A DNA stretch of 64,000 nt from Xiphophorus maculatus (taxonomy: Eukaryota; Chordata; Actinopteri; Cyprinodontiformes; Poeciliidae): assembly GCF_002775205.1 (NCBI RefSeq), contig NC_036447.1:6250501-6314500 (forward strand). Reading direction: 5' to 3'. Positions 23,901-35,500 of the stretch are shown here, piece by piece. The translations under genes were made by a program, and so were the position numbers. Within the stretch, counting starts at the first letter, position 1. Each line of letters begins with the position of its first letter. The notes below the pieces were generated by a model. The model ran no database searches and was not told the origin of the DNA. It saw nothing but the letters and a program-made list of their open reading frames with translations.

Positions 23901-25308
23901 AGGAAAACTGCATGTTGAAAAATTAAGGACAGTAAATATTGCTCTTTGTGAACATTAATATGCTTTATTTTATATAAGGGAAACATAATGTTTTGTTTTC
24001 TATTTGTTTTAAAAGACTCTCAAGGACTATTTCATTTATATTACATCATGATTAAGCCTTGGATATTATTTTATTGGGTTAAACATCTCCAACAATTTTG
24101 TATCTTTTCCTTTTATGCTACAGTTTTCAGAGTATCTATTCAGTTTATCAGATATCCTGGCTACATGTAGATAAGAACTGAGAGCCGGGGTGTCTAAAAT
24201 GCCATTTGTGACCCTTGGAACGATTTTAGGCGGCTCTTGATCTCAATTCAAGAACGTCTTCATTTTGGTTTGCCAAGCAAATGGAAAAATATAAAGTGCA
24301 ACACCAAGTATTAATCCAGGTTTCTGTTTTGAATGTAATTTAAAAAAAAAAAAAAAAAGACTAAAATACCACTACCAATAGTCAGTTCACTATCAAGTAA
24401 AGGCCACTAGAGCAAATTAAACCTTCACACAAAAAACAGCCTTGGGCACGATCATTTAATAAACTTTACAAAATAAATCAAGAGTGAGCCATGTCTGGTT
24501 CTTGTTGATAAAAAGACAAAAAATCAATAAAAAGATGATGGTTTGGTGTTTTCTGCTTAATCTGGAAAACCTGCAAGAGCATTTTATGTTTAAAAAATAC
24601 AATTTAATAAAATATTGTGTATATTTTATACCCAACATTTATACCCACATTTATTTATTTTTCCCCAATTTGATATTTTTGGCCCCATTGTCAAAAGGTT
24701 TGGACAAATATAAAGTGCAACACCAAGTATTCATCCAAACTGGGAATGACGAAGCATCCAAGGTTGATATATTGGTATGGGAGGGGGCCCTAAATTAAAA
24801 TCTGCTCAGGGCCCCAAACAGGCTTCGGTCGGCCCTGGTGGAGGGGGATTCTGGAAGCCACGCCCACAGAGCGTCAACCTCAGACAGCTGCTGTCACCAG
24901 TTGATCTCTCACACCAACAAGCTCGTCTGGGATTCACAATCATCCCCATCCTGACATAACCCCGACCCTCTCCTCTAATCCTGCTCCTTCGCACACCGAC
25001 GGTCCCATCGGCGCCATCTCCGTCCGTTTACCTTCGCCAGGCTTCAAATGGACGGCGTACATTTCCTCCCGCTGGCGGCTCCTCCTCAGCCTCTTCTCGC
25101 AGCTCCTCACCTTCACGTCCATTTCCTGCAGCCTCTGCCGCAGGGCATCGTTCTCCTTCTGGCTCTTGTCGAGCTCCAGGTCCATCTGGGAGCGCAGAGC
25201 CGCATAGCCAGCGTCCACCAGTTTGCAGATTTCCACCACCGCCGAATTGGCCAGAATCTCTATTACCGAGGCGATTTGCGCCTGGAAGCCCAGACAGTCC
25301 TCCATCAT
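20928..25308 (-). CDS. C2H2 zinc-finger protein with coiled-coil N terminus
   Basis: Minus-strand exons: 25308-25032, 23349-23273, 22372-22258, 21907-20928, with GT-AG borders. The product is 482 residues. Residues 1-92 begin [20 protein letters not shown] and form a helical coiled-coil-like head seen on many fish zinc-finger proteins. The middle is acidic and Ser/Pro-rich with psi-K-x-E motifs near residues 142 (VKVE), 238 (IKPE) and 257 (VKSE), which suggest SUMO attachment and repression. Four fingers at 373-482 are joined by TGERPY, TGERRY and TQEKPY linkers. The last finger closes with Cys instead of His (C-x2-C-x12-H-x5-C). It is probably a sequence-specific nuclear DNA-binding regulator; its targets and orthologue are unknown to me. 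An NRF1-type site lies 126 bases before the start codon. Confidence 0.85.
22154..22165. repeat. Poly(A) tract in zinc-finger gene intron
   Basis: A homopolymer A run of roughly 20 bases spans this position. A similar run lies near 23517-23537. Both are intronic. Confidence 0.6.
24184..24830. repeat. hAT-type repeat fragments in intron 1 of the zinc-finger gene
   Basis: 'ccggggtgtctaaaatgcc' opens a fragment resembling the ends of the elements at 40598 and 63201. The phrase 'aaatataaagtgcaacacca' occurs twice (about 24289 and 24707), showing a duplication or two insertions. The right part carries 'gggggccctaaattaaaatc', another common fish repeat word. Confidence 0.5.
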
Positions 25309-25433
25309 CCCCAGCGGTCTTCCTGGTGCCGTCTGGACGGACTCATACAGAGAGAGAGAGAAAACCCAGTCTCCTTCTTCCAGTTAAAGTGTCTGCTGTT
25401 TTTAAACTGTCTTGTTCCGATTCCCGGCAAGGA

Positions 25434-25443
25434 GCGCATGCGC
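25434..25443. promoter_or_regulatory. NRF1-type palindrome in zinc-finger gene promoter
   Basis: GCGCATGCGC, flanked as AGCGCATGCGCA, is a full match to the NRF1 consensus. It lies 126 bases upstream of the zinc-finger start codon, in a locally CpG-rich patch. Transcription probably starts close by, to the left, on the minus strand. Confidence 0.6.
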
Positions 25444-25549
25444 AGACATGAGACGTTAGAAGAGAAAAAAACAGGAATGCGTCACAAATTAACTGACAAC
25501 TGAATTATTTTATTCGACGTATATATACAATAGTACGACTACGTATTAG

Positions 25550-26110
25550 AGACATTGAAGATAAAAAGAGTAAATTTCTGACAAAAATTTACAAGAAATT
25601 TTGAAATTGATCTAATAAATTTTCGAAAGAAGAAAATAAAAGGACATTTCTGAGTTTGCAAAAGTCAACGCTGTTTTTAGAAAAAAAAACTCCGAAATTT
25701 TTAGATTAATCTGAGAAATTTTCTAGAAAAAAAAATAATAATGTTCTCAGATAAAGTCAGAATTTTGAGGAAAATTTCAGAATTCTGGGGGGGAAAAAGT
25801 TAGAATTTAGAGAAAAGTCAGAATTCTGAGGTTAAAATCTGGATTTTGAAAAAGAACGTACGAGTTCTGAGATTTAAGTAAAAATTTTGGGGAAAAAATC
25901 TGAATTTTGAGGGGGGGAAAGATTTGCAAGAAAAAACTCAAATTTTGGGATTAATCTGAAAAACTTTCTAGATAAGTTTTTTCACAGGGCAAAAGATGAA
26001 AATTAGGAGAAAAGTCAGGATTCTGAGAAAAAAGTTACAATTCTCAAGTTAAAATCAAAATTTTGAGAAAAAACATGAATTCTGATGAAAAAAAAATTCA
26101 CAATTCTAAG
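25550..26110. repeat. Degenerate TTTCTAGAAA / AATTCTGAG array
   Basis: The longest copy of the loose array in the window, with repeated 'gaaaatttcagaattctg', 'aaaagtcagaattctgag' and 'ctgagaaattttctag' words at irregular 20-35 base spacing. It fills most of the space between the zinc-finger gene and capn9. Confidence 0.6.
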
Positions 26111-26545
26111 ATTAAACTCATAATTTTATTCATCTGTATTTTGGGGCGTCCTAATCCTCGCAGGGCCACCTCACACATCAGAGTCAGACCGAGAGCTAAA
26201 TTGTCTGGTATTTTAATAATAATCTAAATTTTGTCTCTTACCAGTTTGATTAAACTGATTCCACTTATGATGTAAATGAAAATGCAAAACAAAACAAACA
26301 GACATATTTATAACATTTAGATCTTTTTATTAACATTTTGTTTGCATTCAGCTGTTGAGTGAAGAAAAGGCAGCAAAATTCAAAGCTTAACCAACTGAAT
26401 ACTTTGGTGCAGGAAGCGTTTCACAATACTCATTAAATCAGCGGCTTGTAAACTGGACAGATAAAGATTTTAAAGTACGAAAAAGTAACATGGAGGCATT
26501 CATCACTGCTTTCTGCTCCTCCTCCAGTTTGCGTCCACCTCTTTC

Positions 26546-29500
26546 TCAGACATTCATCGACAACAAAAGGAACTGGAAATGGAGGAAAAAATGCAGGTAA
26601 ATCAACTTGATTTGTCGTTAAATGAAATTTAAATTTGGTTTCAGGTGGAGTTATGCGAGGGTTTTTACCTGCATCATGTTCATTCTTACTCTTCCCCTTT
26701 TGTGTTCATCCAGAGCCTGGAAAACTCCTAAATAAGAAACAAAATTCAGTCTGAATTAACGTTATTATAGTTAATTACAAAAACAAAACAACAAAAACTG
26801 AAACATTTTCAGTAACTGAAGTAAACAAAAATGGTGATTAATGGAAAAATTAATAACCATCTTGTTATAATTAGCTGGAATTATATCGTGTATTTATAAA
26901 ATTATAACAGCCTGTGTTTTTTTTTTATTTATGAATATATTTCTTATCTTTATGAAACAGATATTTTCCTCCCACTCAAGCAGTTTCCTCCTGGTGTCAC
27001 TTACAGCAGCAAACAAAATGGCGACAGAAAAAGTTGGCCAAAAATACCGGAGTCAACAATAATTAAATTAATTATTTGAAAATTGTATCTTCTGTTAAAT
27101 GTTCATTACCCAATTAATGTATTCATAATCACAATGCAATACTTTGATTTTAATTCTTCATCTATAAATTAATTAAATGAAATAGAAAAACTACTACTAT
27201 AAGTAATAAATTCTAAACTAAAACTAAGCAATAATAACTAATAAAACACACTCTAAAAACTGAATTAGACAAACAAAAAGTACAAAAAACCCCACAAACT
27301 TATTATAACTCTGGTCTGAATCGTGGCAAATCAAAAACATTCAGCAGGGACAAATATTACAAAATCATTTTTACTGCTGTCTCTAATGAATAAGTTAATT
27401 TTTGTGTGTTTTAACGTACTGAACATGTTCTCCAGGCGGACGATGCAGGTGAGGTAGTCGTCAAAGTCGATCTCATAGTTATCGTCTGCGAACCTCAAGC
27501 CAATCAGCTGCAGCAGCTGGTTGTTCAGGTTCATACCTGCATGAAACCAAGCAGAGGTTAGACATAACCCATCACTTCATATTGGTTTCATATAACAGGA
27601 TCCACTGCAACAATAAATCTCACATTTTCATAACTTTCAGATTTTAGCTGGAAGGGTCGTAGAAAAGTCTCTTCATGAAAGTCAATATAAAAATATTGTT
27701 CCTAAAGATGTATCCTAAACAAATAAAAACCTACCGGAATCCATCTAACCAGTAATATCATATTGTTTTCTAAACCTCAGTGACTCTTTGACAGAAAGAC
27801 AACTTTGTAAAAACCAGGCCCTTGTTCTATGCCTCACTTTGTTCTCCCCATCTTCCTGCCAGAGGGAAAGCTGGTTAGCATTGGTTTTAGCTGTCAAGTT
27901 GTCAACATAACGCGCTAAATCTTAAATGTACGCATAATATATAAAAGAAAAAGAGATGCAGTGCTTTGCTATTTGTCAACACTACAACAACTAGACAACT
28001 AGAAAAAAGTTTCAATTAACAAAACAAAAATAGTGATGAGAGGGAGGTTAGTTATGCTAGCTTGACTTTGACAACTTAACATTTAGATGTGCTGTGGAAT
28101 CTGGTCTGTTTTGTTTCAGTGACTAAATAAAAAGGTGGCCTACACACCAACTGTGACAGGTCATCAGTTGCAGGTGTTTAAATAAGCTAACCAACCACCA
28201 GTGTTGGATTAGCCAATAGCAGCGGTAGCTAATCTACCACAGCGATCACTTATTAATAATCGCAAAACAAACATCAAGCCTAAAACATGACACTGTAATG
28301 GACTGAATGTTCTGTTCTTTGTGTTGTTTGAAACTTTCATGTCTCTGGTTGAGGTTCGCTGATGCAGGAGATTCCAGAAAAGTCAGTGAGTTAAAAATCA
28401 ACCAGTTTATTAAAAATACAAGACATATCTTGGAGATGCACTCCAGCATCAAACATGCATACAGAGTTACCCAAAGGCAATTCCAGTGAGATCTGAAGTT
28501 TCGCCAAATGACCCTTGCTGTGCTCTGTGGCCCAACCCCCATCCTGCTGAGAGCAGGGTCCGCCTTTTGTTTTAAGGCCAGTAAAATGTTTTACTGAAGC
28601 TACAGAGGAAAGATGGCGGCTTTGAAGCAAACAGCTTCGATCTCTAACCTCGGTTTCTGTCCCGGGACAAAGTTATAAAACTGACAACCATTTGGTTAAT
28701 CTCCTCTTTTAGTCTACATTTTGGTTCCTACTGTGACAAGCTGGGGCAGGATGTCGTTATCACTTCTTAATCCATCTTACAAGCTATCAGAGGCCAGACT
28801 CAAACCGGGGGAGGGAATGCAGAACACAGCAGGGCTCCACTTGTAGTTTCCTTGTAACTCAAGGTAAATTCATGATTCTACATCAATGTAGCATTCAACA
28901 AAAATCACTTTATAATATTTCCAGTGTGGGAAATGTTTGAGTGTTTTTTGGTATTGAATCCTGACGCATATCGTGGAGCTGTTGTCAGTCAGTTGCTACG
29001 GCAACGTGTTTATGAGTAGCGTAGCCGACACAGAGCAAGAAAGAAGAATACGAGTTTAAAGTTGTTCCTCGACTGTTTTTATGTGTTATTTCCCCCTTTG
29101 CTGCGGCGCACAGCGCTGAATGAATCATACCTACATCTCCAGGTTTCATTTAGTCAACGGAGCCGTTTTACCGCAGCAGCGCCGCCGTTAACGGCATGTG
29201 AGAGAATAATCTTTTTGCCCTCAAGTGCAAAATTTACAGATGTAAACAATAACATGCAACGTCTCTGCAACGTCTCTACACTCCCTCTACACTTGGGTAT
29301 ACTTCCCCCCACAACACCCACTCCACCAGTGAAACCTCTAACAAGTACAATGTCAAAATAAACTCTTATATCTAAAGTAAGGAAATGTGATAAAATTCTA
29401 TAGTTTGCTAAATGAATGAATTAATTAATGAAAAGTCTCTCAAACTCACCAGTGCAACATCTTCACTGAGGAGGATATTGCTTTTAGAAAGTCCTTCTTT

Positions 29501-32500
29501 TTAAAGTTAAAATATATTTTTGTAACATATATAAAGCTGGTCAGTTTACTCACCGGCGGCTGTAAGAGCCGTGCGAAGCTCATAGGAAGACATTTTTCCT
29601 GACCGGTCCGTGTCAAACGACAGGAAGAGCATCTGCAACAACAACCTGGTCTTAAATAACTTCACAACAACAGCAGCTAAATTTACTCCACCCTTCACCA
29701 AATAAACTATTTCACCACGTAAATCACTACATACGATCCATTTCTTCATCTTGTCCCAAAACACCTTAAACTCCTGGAACTCCATCTTTCCTGTGTTGTC
29801 CACCTGTTTCACTATGTTAGGAAAAATCTTTTCCAACATCTTGATCATCATGTTATCCATTACCACCAACCTATTTCTCATAATCTGTTACAAAAGTACA
29901 AAATCTTATAGGAACTCCAGACATTATTTCCATTATAAACAACCATTAAAGGGATATTTCAAGCTCTTTTGAACTGAAACCCAGATCAGTTCTTCTCAGG
30001 ATGAACAGAACCAAGCCATCTCAAACAAAAATGTATTTTTAAATCCACTAGGGCCTAATTAATATTCTCCAATAAAGTAGACCACACCAGAATCAGCTGC
30101 TGAAAACCTTCAAAACGTCCTTCAGATGTGTCTATTTATCACAAATTTCTTATCATAACTTCCATTAGCAGGAAATTTAATGTGTAAAGCTGAAAGCTAA
30201 TGCTAAATCTTTCTTTAGCTGCAATAGCTTTCTGTTGCCATTTGGGGGCGATGTTCCTGCTTCTGTTGATTGATTTACTACATTGGTGAAAAGTTAGAAG
30301 TTAAAGTCGTTCACCACACTTTGAGATGTCCTGTTTTAGTTAAGACCAAACATCCTGGGGGACACGTTTTAAAGCATTTCCTCCTTTAAGGAGAACAGGA
30401 GCCGTTTTAAACCTGCAGATAAACGTAAACAGTCGTGATGTGGAAGGATACGTCCATCAGGTTGATGATGCTGTGGCAGGTGCTGAGACTCAGGCCATCA
30501 AACTTAATCTCTTTTCCTGGAGACAAAACAATAATAATGATTAATTATCCAAAAATGTCTGTTTCATGTTCAAGCAACAGATTCCTGAGAAAAAAAAGGC
30601 TAAATCAACTCCACACTTTTTAAAATACAGAAGAATTTGGGACTTTGTGTTTTCTTTATGCTATTTAGACTTTTCTTTTCCTAATTGAGCATATTTTGTT
30701 TCCCTGTTTCTATTTTTTATTATTTAATAGCACCAAGAAGTGACTAATTTATCCATTTGTTGTTTTTCCTCAGGAAGAGAGAAAGTTATTTTACATCTGA
30801 AATGTTTTCTATGAAATTTGGTAAAATAACTGCATTTGTAACAGAAATATCAGCTTATTTTCTGACCAAATCTCTGCTATCATCTTAAGGAAATGAACAT
30901 GAACTAAAACTGAATTTATTGTGGACTTAAATGCATCAACCTACTTAAGTCCTTTGGATTTTAATTGTCTTCATTTTAATCTTCTCTTAAAGTCTTGACT
31001 TCACTTTCTCACCATCCCAGATACACTGTAAAAACTACAAAATCCAAGTATTTTTGTATAGTTTTAGTGCAAATACCTTAATGCACTTGAAATTAGACAA
31101 AACTACATCACAAGTAACTTTTCAGCAAGATACAAGAGCTTGTTTTAAGTAAATAATTCCTTATTATTGATTAAAACTCTATAGTTATATGTGAAATAAT
31201 CTGCCAGTAAAATTAGTACATTTTCAAAAAAATTAAGGAATTATTTATTTAAAACAAGCTCCTATTTCTCACTGGAAATGTACCTCTAAGTTAGTTTGCT
31301 TGAAAAACAAAAGATAAAAATAAGATATTTGCACCAGAAAATACACAAAAAAAGTACAAATTTGTAATTTTGCAGGGATTTATGTTTTTTTACACTGCAA
31401 AAACACAACATCTTACCAATTATTTTCCATCTAGTTTTTAATGCAAATACATTAGTACACTTGAAAAGAGAGAAAACTAACTTACAAATAACTTTTCAAC
31501 AAGATACAGGAGCTTGTTTTAAATAAATAATTTCTTAATTTTTAAAAAAAAAAACTACTACACTGCAAAAAACCAAAACCTTAAATATTTTTTTAATCTA
31601 ATTTTTATTGCAAATATCTCTGTAGACTTGAAATAAGACAATACAAGTAACTTTTCAGCAAGATGTAGGAGCTTGTTTTAAGAAAATTATTTTACATTTA
31701 TTTCCTCACATTGATGAAAAGGTTCTAGTTCTACTGGCTAATTATTATTGGCTAAGATGCATATCCCATGTAAAAAGTGAAATAATCTGCCAGTGGAATT
31801 AGTCATTTTAAAAAATATTAAAGAATTATTTACTTAAAACAAGCTCCTATATCTTGTTGAAAACTTACTTGTAAGTTAGTTTTGTCTTATTTCAAGTTTA
31901 CTGAGATATTCGAACAATAATCCTTGGTAACATTTTGTGTTTTTGTAGTGTACAGTTCTTTTGCTCTACATTTTCTCATCTTTTACACACATTCTGATTT
32001 TAAAAAAGCCCAGATTTAAACCACGTTGGTTTGCTTTTCTACTTACGTCTGCTGAGAACACCGTTCAGCATCTCCTGAAGCTCCATCACACAGATTGCTT
32101 TATCCTGTTGTTACATCGAGGAAAAATAAAAGTTACTCGTTTGCCGTTAATTTAAACTCTGGGAGTCTTGAAGAGCGTTTCTTACCGAACCGGCCAGCTG
32201 GTCAAACAGCCTCCTCAGGCCTTTCTCTTCCTCCGTCTCCTCCTCTGGAGCGCTGGGCATCGGTGGCTGCAGGACGACAGAAAACCTCAGCAGAGTCAAT
32301 TTGTTAACTCAAAATATGGTTTATTATGAGCAGAGGTGGGTAGAGTAATAAGAGTAGCACTACTTCTATGTACTTCTGCTCAATAAAGAAGCCGTTCAAG
32401 AGACAAGAAAAGAAAACGTCTTTGGTAAAAAGGTGATTCAAGTAACTCATCAAAATATCATTTAATATTTAAAAATTACATTATTATGAGGAAATGTTGG

Positions 32501-35500
32501 TACTTTATAGAGCAAAATGAAAATTATTGATATAAATAAGATATTTGCAAAAGAAACAAATCATTTTCTTTCAATTTAAAACTTTAATAGAAGCTGTATT
32601 ATTGATATCAAGTGACTTTGGGGTTAAAACATGTTTGTCCTTCATTCAGTGAAGTTACTCACAACAGAGTTTTAAAACTAAACAGGAATTTTTACTTACA
32701 GATTTTAAGTATTTAACAAATGTTGTATTTTAATGTTGGGTTAATATGCTCCTTTTATTGTCTTTGTTTGTTTTTATTTTATTTCTTGATTTGTCTTGTT
32801 GTGCCTCACTTTAGACAAGTCATTTGAAATTTGAATTTCTACAATAATTTGCTCCAAAAAAAAAAGAGTATCCAGAAATTTTACTCAGTTAAGAATAACG
32901 ATACTGCAAATAAAAGTAAAAGTACAAAACCGAAGTTCCTACCCAGCTCTGATTATCAGTGATTTATTTACCTCTGGTAAATCTGCGTCCACATTGGTCC
33001 CCATCTCTCTGTTGAACAAGCAGCTTTTTGTTACAGTTGTAAATCGTAAAACATTTGGTTTTCTTACGAGTTTGACAGTTGGATTGACGCTGGACTCACA
33101 TGGCTTCGGCCTTTTTCTCAGAGAAGATGCGGATGATGAAGTCGGCCTCTTGGTGCGGCTGGAAGGTGGTGGGGACCAGCAGGTATTTCCCTGGCGGCAG
33201 AGTGAAGCGCTCCGACACTTCCCGCATGTTGATGTACGTCCTGCTGCGCGCCTTGGACGGGTGGTAGCGGAAGAAGTCCTTCCCCACCTGGTCCTCTTCG
33301 TCCGGAGCCTGAGGAGGACAGAGGAGGACAGAGGAGGACATGAGGTCTGAGTCTGAGGGAATCCTCTTTTTGCCTGGAAACGAGAGGAAGTCATACGGCC
33401 AGTTTATTCTCTTCTGAAGGAAGGAAAACCGCTAACCAGAGGTCGCGTTAACGGAATATTTTCCGTATTTGACCGGTTATTCTTTTAAACGACAGGAAAT
33501 TTTTAACGTTTTTTTATTTGACACATTTTAATTAACACCCCTGATTGGTGCACATGGGCAGACATTATAGACTTTAGGCAAAGGTTTAATCGTAGAGGCA
33601 ACTAAAATCGACTAATAAAAACATCCTTTCTGAATATCACCTCATGGACACTGAACTAAATGCGTCTTTCTGACCGGGAGCTAACAGCATGTTGAAGAGT
33701 TACGGACCGGACGCTTTGGAGCGTCTGGTTAGGAAGCGCATTCCAAGCCTTTGGTAGAAATGGCGCGTTTAATTCCAGTCTCCATTACATGCAGACCACA
33801 GAAAGCTAAAGACAACGCAATGTTGAGCTAATCCATTTATAGTCTAAACAGAGGAGCCGGAAGTTTATCTTGAGGAAATAAATAAAGGTGCAGAAGTTAA
33901 TTAGACCGTAACACACGCTGTCCGCTGCACAACTAATGCGGACGCGGCTCCGCCCTTCTGCACCCAGAAGGAGCGCGGCAGACGTAACATCTGTCCGTTT
34001 CGGAAAAGCGAAACACATAAAAAATCCTCGTGAAAGCTTTACGTCCGGACAGCACAGGGTAAAAAACAGTTCTATTGATCGGTTTGGATCTGACGGGTCC
34101 AACTGGCCAATGAATTGGCACATACTTCTCTGCAGATGCGACCAGGAGGAATTTGTGAGGCTGTGCGTTCAAACCCCAGCAGATGAAGTGCTGGCAATTT
34201 AAGGGAAGTCGTTTAATTTAATTTATTATAAGTTATTGTGGCCACAGTCAGTGGTTTGTGTCACAGAGAAAAAGTTTTGCTTTATGTGTGGTGGGATCTG
34301 GAGTCACGGTTCAACTAGGTGAATATTAACTAAACCGCATAAAAATGCAGCTAAATAGCCTAATGTTAATGTGATTATAATTTGACAGGTAAAAATAGTA
34401 CATGACCGATGTTTTAAAAAGCTGTCGGTCAAAATGACGGAGAACAAAAAAGTCTAGCGCGACCTCTGCCGCTAACCGAAGCTTAACTATGCTTCCTTGA
34501 ACAGGTTAGCATAAGTTTATGAGCTTTGCAAAACATGTTCATTACAAATTCTGTATAAAATCACCTGTAGATAATGAGTTCTGCCTTTCAAAATGAGCTT
34601 CTTCAAGGCATCTTGTCACTTTAAATCCAAATAAGCTGCTGCTGGCCTAAACCCACATTTCTGTTTTTAAATATAAATTTTTATTGGTCTAATGTAATAT
34701 TGTAATTTTTTAAAAAATGTTCACTTCCTGACCTCATAGACTGCAAAGCCGATGGTTTCCAGGTCCAGGCCTTCCTTCCTGAGCTTCCGTCTGTTCTTCT
34801 GCATGAGAGCAATCACCACGCTGCAGACGTCATCGTCATCATCAGCATCCTCCAGCTGCAGCTTGAACTGAGGGTTGGTCCAAAACGTGTCTGCACAACA
34901 AAGAGTTGATGGAAACGGTTCATTATGGAAACGGATAAAAGCGTCACTTAAGGACAAAAGAGACAGTTCTGGAGAAAAACCTCAGAATAAAACAATGTTA
35001 CATTGCATTAGATCAAACTGCAAAAACACAAAACTTTAACTTCTACTAACTAACAAGATATAGGAGCTTGTTTAACATCAATAGTTCCCTAATATTGATG
35101 AAAATATACCAGCTCCAATGGCAGATTATTTCACTTACATCATTTATTCTAATATTATAACATTTATTCCATGTTATAAGTGAAATAACCTGCCAGTGGA
35201 ACTTGCACTTTTTCATCAACATTAAGGAATTATTGACTCTAAAGAAGCTCCTATATGTGGCTAAAAAGTTACTTAGAAATTAGTTTTGTCTTATTTCAAG
35301 TGTGCTTAGATATTTGCACTAGAAACTAGTCAGAAATACTTTGTAAGATTTTATGTTTTTTGCAGTGCAGGGTTCTGCTGTCTGCAGTAGATCTTACACA
35401 ATGACTCCAAATAACACTGGATAATGTTTTTAATTCTCAATATAATTACAAATACATGTTTTAGTAGTTTTTGTTTTTTTATAGTAATATTTGCATTTAA

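Noticed and set aside
32939-33394. 151-residue minus-strand frame over capn9 exons 11 and 12
   Set aside because: It reads through introns in the wrong frame. The calpain frame matches the family.
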